Source: Cryptomeria japonica
Lineage: Eukaryota; Streptophyta; Pinopsida; Cupressales; Cupressaceae
Reading direction: 5' to 3'
Assembly: GCF_030272615.1 (NCBI RefSeq)
Contig: NW_026728918.1
Location: 188,001-252,000 of the forward strand
DNA length: 64,000 nucleotides
This document shows positions 22,513-33,758 of the stretch, one piece after another (within the stretch, counting starts at the first letter, position 1; the number at the start of each line of letters is the position of its first letter). The notes under the pieces were generated by a model. The model made no database searches, was not told the DNA's origin, and saw only the letters and a list, made by a program, of their open reading frames with translations. The position numbers were made by a program, and so were the translations under genes.

Positions 22513-22736
22513 AAATTTCACCCCTAATAAAAGCCATTTTCTTCAATCCCCTAGTTATTTCTGACTAAAATCTACTGCACAAAAAATGGCATGAAAGAAA
22601 TAGAATTTTTAGCTCCCATGGTTGACTCCAAATTATTTAGTCTTCAAATACTAGATTCAACATGGGGGGCTCAAATAAGACTTGCATATATCTCCATATA
22701 TTGTTATTGTGTGTATCTACGATGAAAGTATATGAA

Positions 22737-22913
22737 GATCAATAGCACATTAACATCAAAAAACCAAATGAGAGTTCAAATGAAATATGAGCATTGTTTT
22801 GTAGCTTTTTTTAATTCAAAACGTCGCGATATCTAAGGTGATAACCCTTAAATTAGTCTATGATGATCAATATCACATTAACAGCAAAAAACCAAATGAG
22901 AGTTCAAATGAAA
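22737..22913. repeat. 49-bp direct repeat separated by 128 bp
   Basis: GATCAATAGCACATTAAC at 22737 recurs as GATCAATATCACATTAAC at 22865, followed in both by CAAATGAGAGTTCAAATG. It lies just before copy B of the 1-kb repeat, whose start also contains GAGAGTTCAA. Confidence 0.6.
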
Positions 22914-22933
22914 GTCTGCAAAAAAATCAGAAA

Positions 22934-23940
22934 TGAGAGTTCAACAGAAATTACATCAACTGGGGCATACCCCGAATTAAACTATGTAACATAATCTTAA
23001 AAACTAAGGGGCCAAATTATGTGCCCCTGTCATACTTAAGATCCTTCTCCTAGTCGTTGAAGAGGAATTTCAAGAGATCTCTGGCCGCTTGCCTATCATT
23101 CTTGTCATCAGTTGTTTTGTCGTGAAGAAGGGAGAGTGTCAAAGCTTAACTATGCAAGACCTTGATGTAGAACTTATTGATACTAACCTATTATTTGTCT
23201 CTTATGTCTAGTCTGTTATTGATATCTCTAATTTCCTATTTTAGTTTACAGATTTTTTCTCCATATCGAGATTGTGGATGTTGCGGTTCTGTATCTCCTT
23301 CATGGAATCAGTAGTTTTGTATTGCCCTCATCCTTGGGGTCCTAATCCTTATCTTTTTTTCTTTTTGGACTTAACCTTCCTCTATTTACCAATTCCTTCT
23401 GGGAGTTTCACATCATTCTTCAAGATCTCAGGGTGAGAGGGCGGCCCTGAGTCTAGTCCCTCAATGATATTGTCCAAATTCACATTCATTTAAGTCTCAA
23501 AAAGTTGACGGGAGTTGGGTCCCATTAAGCGGCCTGAGTCCACTAGACTAGCAAAGTCCATGCTAGCAGCAAGGTTCTCTTCTTCTTTGGGGCTATTAAC
23601 AATCTTCCCCTCATCACCCCCCTCCATATCTTCTTTAGTGGTTGTGTGAATGCAAGCCTCCTCCTTCTTATCCATAAACCCCTAAGAGGCCAATCTACAA
23701 GATGTTCATCTACCAATAGTATCATCAATGGGGTCATCCTCTTCGAACCTTTCAGAATTGGAGTTATCTATAATTAAAAAATTTCACTTTCTAGCCTTGC
23801 CTTTACTTTTGGAGCCCGAAGAAATCTTATCCCATCCCAAAGTAGATGGGCGAGAAGGAGGGCTTACTTCAATGATGGTGACAGAAGCTGAAGGCACCAT
23901 AGGGAGGTGAAAGCCTCACTAGAAAGATGAAAAATATGTG
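22934..23940 (-). repeat. Retroelement-derived direct repeat, copy B (partner 19780-20779)
   Basis: Diverged copy of 19780-20779. The minus-strand frame contains STLGWDKISSGSKSKGKARK and later MDKKEEACIHTTTKEDM. The gag-like region found upstream of copy A is missing here (5' truncated at about 23940). Confidence 0.6.
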
Positions 23941-24089
23941 GTTGTTGTGGGCCCCTCCCTACATGTCTTGCTTCTTGTTCTAAGTTTTCATTGGCAAATG
24001 TTCTTATTCCCATTCAAATAGTTCCATTAACTTTCTAATTCAAATTCTCTTCCTACCCAAAACTTCTTTGGAGACATGTGATCACATAA

Positions 24090-24544
24090 AAAGGAACAAG
24101 GTACCCATCTATTTTCTAGTGTATTCATGGCCTATGCCAGAATGGTAGCTTTGGAGCAGGGTATGAACATCCATCAAAGCATATTGGAAGGGGAATTATA
24201 TCAGATATTACAGTTCAAAATGCTCTTGTAGAAGCATAGACAGGGCATCTAAACCATTTGATCAGTTGTGTCAAAGAAATATGATCTCATGAAATGCTAC
24301 GATCGCAAGATATGCACAAAATACATTTGTAAAGGATTTAGAAACCTTCAGCCAAATGCGATTGGCAGGTGTAAATCTAGACTTTGTAACCTTTACCAGT
24401 GTCCTTCCAACATGTGCCAAAATGGGATCTTTGGAACAAGGCATGGACATGCAAAGCCAAATCAACTTCATAGAAAACAGACCACAAAAGTTGACGTCGT
24501 TCCTCCTTGGCTCAAGTTTGGTTTTGATGAAATTCCAACTATAA
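24090..24544 (+). pseudogene. Pentatricopeptide-repeat (PPR) protein fragment, frameshifted
   Basis: Plus-strand frames read PPR-like text: ARMVALEQGMNIHQSILEG, then ISDITVQNALVEA, then RNMIS*NATIARYAQN, then VNLDFVTFTSVLPTCAK and MGSLEQGMDM. These match the P/L/S-motif style of plant organelle PPR proteins (motifs such as VQNALVDMYAKCG, WNAMI and TSVLPACA). About two to three repeats survive, with three frame changes and at least three stops. No promoter or flanking exons seen; probably a retrocopy or gene relic. Confidence 0.75.
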
Positions 24545-24549
24545 AAGTT

Positions 24550-25189
24550 CATTATTTTTCCTTCATTCTTTTCATGTTTGGTCATTTAAATTGTGAAAAA
24601 AAAAGCCTTGTTTGATACTCTGCAATCTCTTTCGAAAGAGAGATTAAATAGTTTAAAATTAATGAAAAATAAGCCTTGTTTAATAGTTCAAATTTATCCA
24701 TGGCCTCACTTATCTTGGATACTCATTGAAAAGGGATAAAACAAACAATATATGGAATCCAGCTGCAGCAGTTTCATTATATGGTTCATTTTGCTTTATC
24801 ATGGTATTCATAATCTCTTTTTAAATAGATGGTTTCATACCATTGATGGGGATGACCAAAGATTGGATATTTCTCAACAAGACAAACTACCAAAATAGAT
24901 GGATTCATATGCAATCTGGATTCAATTGCTATAGGCTCACCCACAAATTTTACATCATCTATAACCTTCCTTTTTATTGATCTATAAATTGTATATTTAA
25001 ATAGATTTTTTTACTATAACCTTCTCAACTGTAATTATTCGTAGACAAGCGTCTTTCAAGTAGAATAAGGATTGGACGTGGCATTTGCATAAAAAAGAAT
25101 AAAATGTATAACTGTTTCCATTGGTCTAGTTTACTATTTTTAGTTCTACTTTACTATTTGTATTATATATCATAATAGAAAATGTGTAT
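24550..25189. other. Unassigned AT-rich sequence
   Basis: No gene or repeat partner recognised. Confidence 0.3.
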
Positions 25190-26560
25190 ACAATTGATAA
25201 AATTTAATAGGTAGATTTGAATTTATCATTTTTAATTTGTATGTTGGAAATTATTATTCATTGTGTTTTATAAATAGATTTTTTAATTGTTTAGTGTGAT
25301 TTATTTTTTGATCATTTAAACTAATGCTAATTTTAAATTGTTTGTCAAATTATAATATATTTTTCATTATTTTTTAATACAATGTTTTAATTACATAAAA
25401 ACTTTTTAAACACCTTAATATATTTTTCTTAATTAATATTATAGCCAAACCCTAAAGGATCTACCTTTTCCAAAACTCTATGCTAAGAGCCTCAATGTAA
25501 TCTAGTAAAGAAATCACTAAGCATTTTAAGGTCCAACATTCCAAGACAAGAATTATAGATTAGCAGAGCTATAATAAGTCCCCAATGCATGGCATGTGAT
25601 CATTCCTATCTCTAGATGACATGCCTATTAAATTTAGGCCAATCCCATCAAACTGGTCATTATTCCCTCCTAATGACCTGTATTATATAGAGAATTTAAG
25701 TTTAAGTGATGATCTTGCGACCTATTACTTTTTGCTTGCCTTGTGAAACTAAGTCCACTAGATGTAATTAAATATAGAACAAGCAGTTGTAAGGGCCTTT
25801 TTCTTGGTTAGGAAGAATAAGTGACATGGGTCTCTTTATTGATCATACTCATCAAAGATGAATCTTGATATATCTTAATATTGAGGATAAATTGGAACTA
25901 CTTCCATATATGTATCTCTATCATATGGGATAAAATTATTCTTTTATCAACCCAAAAATCTGTATATAATTATTAAATCTAATATGTATTGGTTAAGATT
26001 TGAATATATTATTTATAATTTATATGTTAGGTTTATTGTTCGGTTATTGGTTTATTTTGTGGTTGGTATTTATATTTTTCAAGTGTGGTTCAATTTTCTA
26101 ACAATTTGGACTACTGGTTATTTTAATTTCTTCACCAAGTTATAGCATTTTATTTCATTATTTTTCAATTTCACGCTCTAACTACATTAAAAATTTGTAC
26201 TCATCTTGATACATTTTTATCTTTACTAATATTCTAGTTAAACACTAAAGGATAAAACTCTCCCAAAACTGAATGTTAAGAGATTAAATGTAATCTCTAA
26301 AGGAGTGTATTATATTGATAGCAATAGTGTTTCATCTAAATAAAATATAATTGCTAAGTATTTTAAGGCTCAACAATCCAAGACAATAAGCATAGATTCT
26401 TTTAGATATGACAAGTCCCTAAATGCATGGCATGTGATTCTTCCCATCTATATATGATATGGCTCTAAATTTAGACCATTCCCATCAATCAATACGATGG
26501 TTATTTTTCCTTATTAATGGTATGCATTATATCTAGATAATTCGAGTATATAATAAGCTT
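25190..26560. repeat. Old tandem duplication, two diverged units (about 25190-25700 and 25960-26560)
   Basis: Ordered matches between the units include CATGGCATGTGAT, AGCATTTTAAGG/AGTATTTTAAGG, the ATTTAGGCCA/ATTTAGACCA block and CCCATCAA. The offset is about 0.8 kb. No coding potential in either unit. Confidence 0.5.
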
Positions 26561-27761
26561 GGGATTGTCATTCTTTTTCTTCATATTTTCATTCTAATAT
26601 CTAATATATCCCTAAATAGAATAGGACCATAAGGTAGTTTAATACCACCAAATTCCCTTTAAAAGAATCTAATCTACACTATATCTCCAAGATTTATTAG
26701 TACACGTCATACTCATCATCTAATCTAATAAATTATATAAGTTTTTTACATGGCTTAAGGGATGTGTGTCAATGTTGGCATCTCTATCCACCTATTAAAC
26801 TATAATATAATCTTTATAGATGCATTACATTCCATCTCTCTTTTACATGTTTCAACTATCAAACATGGGAGGAAATCAATAATAATACCACTTGAATTTA
26901 TTACCAGTATGATGAAATTTCCTATTATAAAACCATCCATAGGTGATCTTTGTAATATTTTTACCTTGACGATAGAAAGATCTAGGGCTTGATCATTATC
27001 TTAACCTCTAATTTATTATATTATTTGTGTAGTTATTCTTTCTAATCGCCTTAAATTTATCCACTAAGTTTCTATTCGATGTCAATATTTTTTGTAGGTC
27101 TATGTTGATTCTACGTTTTGATTAAAGGGGAAATTTTGGTTTTACAGGGATCAAAAACACAAAGTCAACAAAAGAACAATCTTAAACAACAACCACTCGA
27201 GGCCTAGCAACCAAACAGATGCCAACTATCCCACAAAAAACTAGGGCAAAGCAACCCCATAACAAAATACTAGACAAAGCACCTAAATAAAACTATAGTA
27301 ATTTTCCCAATTTATCATTCTTCTGGATGATCTCTTCATTGATAATCATAAATTTTTTAATGATCTCTTGATTGATTCTATGTTGATCCATAGTGATTTA
27401 TTTAATTATCCTATTTAGTATCATGCCTCTATGTTGGTTTCTTATATGACTCTTTCACCTCAAAATCATGTGGATGTTTATACATTGTACCTTTTATATG
27501 TCTACAACCCTATTTAATTCATCATCATTTTTTGCAACTTATTTTGTTAGCTCGTGAAGGGAAATATTTTTCAATCTTTATTTTTATATGATTCTTTGGT
27601 GTACTCTTCATTATGTTCTTTAAATTTCTCTACCTTGAATTTTATTTTTTGTTTATTGTGTAATATCCTACAATATAGTTTTTATTTTCTTCTATACCAA
27701 ATCTTCATGAACTTATACACATTAATTTATGTTGTCCTAATGATTCTAACCAAGTATATCT
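26561..27761. other. Unassigned AT-rich sequence
   Basis: Contains an A-rich stretch (27150-27300) of the kind seen at LINE or retroelement leaders, with no readable coding sequence. The short open frames look like chance. Confidence 0.3.
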
Positions 27762-28568
27762 AAGATAAATAGATCCAATCCATCAATATCTAAAGAATTA
27801 TAATTTAAATATAAAACATATTTATCCATAGAGAGCTTCACTTTTGGATTTTTTCTTACCCTTTATTTGACTATCCTTGATTTTGTTTCTTTTATTTATA
27901 GTTGGTTGGCCTTTTTTTTGTAAATTAATTTATAACTACTTGTAGGAATTATAAAAATAATAAAATTTTCCTTTTGAATAAATGCATTAAATTAAATAAT
28001 TGTATCTTCCTTCTTTGAAGCTCAGATTCTTGAAATGTCGCCCTTTGCCTTTCCTTCCTACTCATCATCTCATGCTTTCCATCATCCTCCTCATTTTCCT
28101 TCTCCTTCTCCATATTCTTCGGATGATCATTATCCTTCTTATCCTCCTCCTCCTTCATAGTATCTTTCTCTTTCGCTTATTTCTTTTGGTACCTATCTAT
28201 CTATAAAAGCTTGTTTAAGTTCATCCTAAAAATAAATGTCAGTACACCATGACACATACCAATTGTTAGCTTCATCATTATGACTACAAGGAAAGATAAT
28301 TTCTATAGGACACATTGATCATAATATATTTTATATCAATAAAATAAGATCACTTCAACAAAATAAAGTTTCAAAAACATCAAAATAAGGTTTCCTTTAC
28401 CACCTAAGAAATAAAAACATTTATAGTCCATTAGGTGATCTATCATGGGAATTTACATCATTTATTACTTCCATATAAAATTCAAAGTCTTTTTAAGAAA
28501 CATTTTGAAGGAATACCTTAGTGTACATTAGTTCTAGCCTATTAAAATAAAAAAAATTCTCTAATTTA
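27762..28568 (-). repeat. Inverted repeat pair, right copy (partner 17252-18078)
   Basis: Reverse-complement match to 17252-18078 along its length. The minus strand carries the same charged stretch, here KHEMMSRKERQRATFQESEL. Flanks of the two copies do not match beyond these limits. Confidence 0.65.
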
Positions 28569-30087
28569 GAAGAATAAAATTGTAAAAAGTAAAGATAGAA
28601 GAAATTCAAACTAAGTCATATTTATCATGATACATAGGTCCACCAAAACAAAAAATTTAATACAAAGGCGCCCCTATATATATATATATAGAAACTCATC
28701 CACATCATGGCATGTTCCATTGTTTTATCTAGAAAATTTATTTGACATATTAAAAATATCTTTATCAATAACTAGGTCATGATTCATATAAAATTAATAG
28801 ATCCACTATCACATATATTTTTATCAAACTCATGGATAGAAATTTGTAATATATTACCACTACAAATGTTAAAAAACTTTTTTATTTTGGACTCAAAAAT
28901 AAAATTCAATCCTTCAATCCAAGCATCATGTAAATCTACTTGAAATGTTTCTAAAGAAGTGTTAAGGATTTTAGAGTTTTTATCCATTTCAATTCCTTCA
29001 TTAAAAAATCCACAATAGAATTGCCTTTGCAAATAAGTTCTAGAATGATTTTGTCTTGATCTCAAAAACTCTTCACAATCAACATGATTAGGATCAACAT
29101 GTGATGAATTTAAAGAACAACCTCAACATCATTTGCACCATCAATAACTAGTATTTCTACAATGCTCTACAAAATTACCAAGATAAGAATATAATCAGGA
29201 GGTGGTCGAATCAACGGTGCACCACATATAGATGGATGGCCCCTCTACCCATACCTATCTCTCCATTATAATTTGTTGACCAGCTACTTGGGAGAGGTTT
29301 CTTATTAGTTGGGGAGATCAGAACCTTCATTCATAGGAAAACATCTTTTTTTATCAATATTCATACTAGTAATAATTTTATGTGAAGGTAAAATCTCTAA
29401 TTTATCATTATAGGAAAAATTACAACCTATGGAGATATAATAAAAGAAATTGTCATCACAATCAAGAAAATAAGAAATCTTTGATTTGAGATCTTCAAAT
29501 TGAGTGCCTAAACTTTTATCTTTAATAACATCATTAAATAAACTAAAAAATCATTGTCCATAACAGCATAATCATTTGTAAGTAATCAAAAGTTCACTTC
29601 ACCCATATGTGTGCAAATTAGCTCAACAAAGTAATAAGCATCATCAGATACCTCAAAAAATTAAAAATTTGGGAGTACATGAAAGTTCATGTTCTTTGAA
29701 TTGAACATCTCACACATTGGTTTAGTACCATCAACCATATGGATCAATTCATTATATTAAACATTTGAGCACATATCTATTCCTCAATTGATAAAGTTTT
29801 CACGAGGTGGACAATTCCATATTTTAGCTTCCTTATCATACCTTATATATGGTTTTTCTTATTTGTAATCTCTATTAAAACACATTCTATCTTTATACAA
29901 TCCAGGCCTGTTTTTTCTCTTTTGCTAGCTATGTGGAATTGGCAATAGTTTCATTTTAATTTTTAAACTCGAATTGTTTTTGCCAAGATTTTTGGGGCAT
30001 AATTTCAAGTCTTAAATGTTTGGTAATATTCAGTCATGTTTGACTCTCACTACCATGTCTTGAACCATACACTAGCTTACATGTCTT
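28569..30087 (-). pseudogene. Degenerate coding region of unknown type, minus strand
   Basis: From about 29780 down to 28784 the minus strand shows a series of protein-like stretches with few stops, for example KPMCEMFNSKNMNFHVLP, GTQFEDLKSKISYFLDCDD and a 93-codon frame containing LETFQVDLHDAWIEGLNF. There are at least three stops or frame changes. I recognise no domain. It could be part of a retroelement polyprotein. The remainder to 30087 holds nothing recognisable. Confidence 0.3.
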
Positions 30088-30211
30088 AGGTTTTATATTT
30101 ATATTTTAAATTTGTGGATTTTCTTAATGTCACTATAGATTAATTTTATGTTAAAAGGTTCTCATGTTGTAATTTTATGCATTATATATGAAATATTATT
30201 TATGTGTATTT
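30088..30211. repeat. 124-bp direct repeat, left copy (partner 30804-30927)
   Basis: Begins AGGTTTTATATTTATATT and ends GTGTATTT. It matches the right copy over the same 124 bp with only a few mismatches and brackets the solo LTR exactly. Confidence 0.85.
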
Positions 30212-30803
30212 TGTTGGAATCCAATAACACTGAGGGGGGTGAATCAGTGTTAGACCCGAATGATCAATTTTAGCCTTATTAAAACATGCATACACCAACC
30301 GATATATCGGTACATACAAAATTGAAATAAGTAAAGCAACCAATAAGCCAATCACATAAATGAACACCATAACACACAGATTTATACGTGGAAAACCTCA
30401 AAGAGGAAAAACCATAGTGGGATTTGTGACCCACAATATCAATCCACTAGCCATATGAAGAGATATTACAAAATATAGGGGAATGCACTTGCAGGAAGGC
30501 TTACAGCCTAGAGCACAATTCTCAATCACCAAAGGAGCCTCACTGATTACATATAAATCCAGACTACAATCCGAAGAAATGATTGAACTGAAAAGATATC
30601 ATCTTCTATGCCTGAGTACAGTTCCGATTAAGCTCTGTTTGTTCTGGTCTGAAACCCTAAATCCTTTACCAAAATAACCCCTTACAATAATATCCTCACA
30701 TACATGATCTCTCTGATCTATTTCGCATCTCCTTCATTATTTCCTTCCCAATTACATATTCACATGATGATATCAAAATGATCTATCCATTATTTCCTTC
30801 ATC
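30212..30803 (-). repeat. Solo LTR, 592 bp, probably Copia type, minus orientation
   Basis: The plus strand starts TGTTGGAATCCAATAACACT followed by GAGGGGGGTGAATCAGTG and ends TTCATCA. On the minus strand this gives a TGATGAAGG start and a CACCCCCCTCAGTG...CCAACA end, the arrangement seen at many plant Copia LTRs just before a tRNA-iMet primer site. It has the ACGTGGAAAACC and GGAAAAACCATAGTGG blocks. No internal domain and no short target duplication; the flanks are instead a 124-bp direct repeat. Confidence 0.6.
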
Positions 30804-30927
30804 AGGTTTTACATTTATATTTTAAATTTGTGGATTTTTTTAGTGTCACTATAGATTAATTTTATGTTAAAAGGTTCTCATGTTGTAATTGTATGCATTA
30901 TATATGAAATATTATTGATGTGTATTT
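30804..30927. repeat. 124-bp direct repeat, right copy
   Basis: Near-identical to 30088-30211 (about 4 differences seen). Ends at GTGTATTT just before AAAAGAGAG. Confidence 0.85.
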
Positions 30928-31049
30928 AAAAGAGAGTTAAAATTAAAAAAATAAAAGAATAGTTGATATAATTAATTATAAAAATAAAATATAAAAATCT
31001 AAAATAAATACCAAAAAAAATATATTAACAATAATATATATTATGGGAA

Positions 31050-31435
31050 AGATGTTTTTTTGGCAAACACCATCAACCTTGGGGAGAAAAAGTCATAATA
31101 GTTGAGGTGGATATGAATTTTCATGGCATTCTTATTTCAAAAAATAAAGGGCTCCAAAACATCATTATCAGAGGTGACTCCTTAAATGTGACCCGCATCT
31201 TGAATGACATGGCTAAAATCAATTGGTAGACCCACTTCTTAATCACCAATGATCGTAACTAGATCATTTCATCCCAAAATCGCATGGTTACAAACATGTT
31301 TAGGGAGGGAAATTGTCTTGCAGACATTTTGGCTAACTTTGCAACTCAATCTAATAATAATATTGTATGGGAAGATTTGCCTTCTCTGTCAATTTACATT
31401 GCCTAGAAATTACATTTTGATATTGATGGATTTTT
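31050..31435 (+). pseudogene. Plant-type RNase H domain fragment (RVT_3-like), retroelement
   Basis: The plus strand reads KGLQNIIIRGDSLNVTRIL, then MVTNMFREGNCLADILANF, the D and final D positions of the plant retroelement RNase H fold, with in-frame stops between (near 31230 and 31259). It is a diverged relative of the fragment at 22128-22512. About 165 bp downstream a gag-like frame begins (31600), later split by element 1. Confidence 0.7.
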
Positions 31436-31599
31436 AAATTAAGATGTCATCATTGAGGTGGCCTGCCCACACTATATATGGAAGTTCTTTTATGCCCTTT
31501 AATTATTTATGTTGCAGTACTAGAAACTTCAGATATTATCATTTTCCTTCGTCTTTGATTTTTATTGTCTTCTTTGTTGCTTTCTAGTCTAGGAAAATG

Positions 31600-31662
31600 G
31601 GTGGGCATGAGGATCAAATAGGACCTAATAGAATATGATAATTTTAAAAGCGCCAATGAGCT
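31600..31662 (+). pseudogene. Gag-like retroelement region, left part (resumes at 43000)
   Basis: The frame starting MGGHEDQIGPNRI runs into the GAGCT duplication at 31658-31662 and resumes after element 1 at 42995. It belongs to the same unclassified gag-like family as 20712-21993. Confidence 0.4.
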
Positions 31663-31920
31663 TGTTATCACTGTTTTAAGGTTGGGTTCTTCTTTTCCCA
31701 TAATTGGCCATGGTATTTTGAAAATTTTCGAATGGGGTGTGGTCCCTAGTGTTTCAACTTTGTTCTAAACCTTAGGGGTTTAAGGGTTTTAATTTTTTCG
31801 ACTCTTTCCTTGTTGGGCCCTCTGGTTTCTATTCTGCCGTTGCTTTATTTCACTTATGTCATGGGTCGCGGGGTCGTAGGAAGTGTCCCCCCTTGTTATT
31901 TACCTAGGCGCTTATGTGGG

Positions 31921-32480
31921 CTACTCACCGAAAAGTTCATCGAGGAGAATGAGCTTTCGATGGAAGATCAAAGTGGCTTCTCGACATGGGTTACTCACCG
32001 AAAGGTTTGTCGAGGAGAATAGGCTTTCGATGGAAGATCGAAGTGCTCGGCCGAAGGCGGGGGTTTCATCGAAAACTTGAGGTAGGGCCCCCCCCCCCCC
32101 CCTCTGTGGTTTTCTTCTGGCGAATTATAAGGCAGCACGTGGCACAGGTCGCCACAGTCAGCAGGTCATGGCGCCAGGTGTCCATGGCGTGTCCGTAGGC
32201 CCACCATCTCTGCGAAATTGCGAGAATGAATGTCAGTCGTCCATGTGTCATGCGGAGGAAGTAAGGGATGTGGCCGGAAAAAGGAGTATGTCGAGGAGAA
32301 TGAGCTTTCGATGGAGGATCAAAATGGCTTCTCGACATGGGCTACTCACCGAAAAGGTTCATCGAGGAGAATGAGCTTTCGATGGAAGATCAAAGTGGCT
32401 TCTCGACATGTGTTACTCACCGAAAGGTTCATCGAGGAGAATGAGCTTTCGATGGAAGATCAAAGTGCTCGGCCGAAGGC
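31921..32480 (+). repeat. About 70-bp tandem repeats inside the element 1 LTR
   Basis: Units built on TACTCACCGAAAGGTTCAT, then CGAGGAGAATGAGCTTTCGA, then TGGAAGATCAAAGTGGCTTC. Two units lie at 31921-32060 and nearly three at 32290-32480, separated by about 230 bp of unrelated sequence. The same array is at 41184-41740. They lie in U3, 40 bp or more upstream of the TATA box, so could act as enhancer repeats (inference). Confidence 0.8.
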
Positions 32481-32518
32481 AAGGGTTTCATCGAAAGCTT
32501 GAAGTGGGCCCGCCACAG

Positions 32519-32525
32519 TATAAAG
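32519..32525 (+). promoter_or_regulatory. TATA box of the element 1 5' LTR
   Basis: TATAAAG in the GC-richer context GCCCGCCACAGTATAAAGAG. The same box is at 41779-41785 in the other LTR. Genomic RNA would start near 32550. Confidence 0.6.
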
Positions 32526-33738
32526 AGGATACATTCGGCCAGTATCAAAACAGAATACGAAGGGATTTTCTAAACCAATGATCAGATGCCGCGTGGTATT
32601 ATGTAGCCAATAGAGAGATGGGACCCAGACTAGAGACAAAGCCGTCAAGATGCAATTCACAGTGAGACACTTGCAGGAAGGCTGCGACCTGTTGGAGTTA
32701 AAATATGATTTCTCGTATGATTTTGATTTTGAAGGGACGGCCGATGCATGCGGAATCAATGTTATGGTTGAGGCCCAGAGTTCAGACATTTGATTTCCTA
32801 CCAACCAAGTAGAGATCTTTTAAAGGTCTTCATTTTTTGAAGTAATGGCAACCAACTTTCCTCGAGAGGTCCGAAGCTTTGTGCATCCATATTGTTATAA
32901 ATGGATACCAGGACTAGAGAGAAAGAGATCACAAAAATTTTGTAAGAAAATGCTGCAGAGATATTATCTGGGCTTTTCCAAAGTTTAACAAAGGATCAGA
33001 CTTTTGTAAAATCTTTTCAAATGAATATCAATATACAGACCGTCAGTTTTGAGTGAAGCTTTGTGTCGTCTTCAAACTTGTCCTTAAGTTTATTCACTGT
33101 TTTCATTCTGAGTAATCCAGGATTCTCTGTTTGATTGAAATTGTAAGGCAATCTCAGTATGGGTGTTTTTAGCTTTTCTCTTTAGGAGGGAAATTAAATA
33201 TGCATGATCATTCTTACCAGTAAATACTTTGGGAGAACTTTGAATTTTGAGGACCATAGTTCAGTTTGAAGTGATTGAATTCTTGTTGGTGTTAGGCATT
33301 CGCAAGGATTAATGGAAACCAAGTTGATGGGAAGTATAGAGATATTTTGTTTCAGGAGTTTTATTTGAGTTTGAGTGACTCTGTAGCCTTGGATAAAGCA
33401 CTGGTACTAATCGAAGCTGTTTATTGCATGCTTTGTTGATCAAATAAGCTAAAGTTGAGTATTGTTTCATTCTTCGTTTTCAGTTGTTTGCAAGGTGAAT
33501 AAACCCACTGGTTTTCTGGACTGGTTTGTGGTGGGTTTGTTGCTTAAGAGTGTGAAGTTAATTCACAAAGGGTATACCCACCTAGGCTCAAAGAAAAGCC
33601 CGAAGTGTAGAAGGTCTAACCAAACCTTGTCATATGTTGTTTCCAGAATCCCTTTATCCTTGATGTCTTCTCGGCACCCATTTTAGATTGTATTATTAAG
33701 GGCATTGAAGGGGAATCGGATTTTGAGAACAACAAAAG

Positions 33739-33758
33739 TGGCGACTCTGCTGGGGACC
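33739..33758 (+). other. Primer binding site of element 1, tRNA-Arg type
   Basis: TGGCGACTCTGCTGGGGACC begins four bases after the LTR and complements the 3' end of a plant tRNA-Arg, the primer associated with Ogre-like Tat elements. A partial second copy (TGGCGACTCTGTT) occurs at 33864, overlapping the first codons of gag. Confidence 0.75.

Larger units (their letters stand above)
31663..33734 (+). repeat. 5' LTR of element 1 (2072 bp)
   Basis: Contains a TATA box, a polyadenylation-type AATAAA at 33498-33503 and a 70-bp tandem repeat array. A C homopolymer near 32086-32102 differs in length from the other LTR. Confidence 0.92.

Noticed and set aside
31810-32804. Multiple overlapping frames in both strands of the element 1 LTR, repeated at 41073-42064
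   Set aside because: They translate the 70-bp repeat array in the LTR, overlap each other in different frames and resemble no protein.
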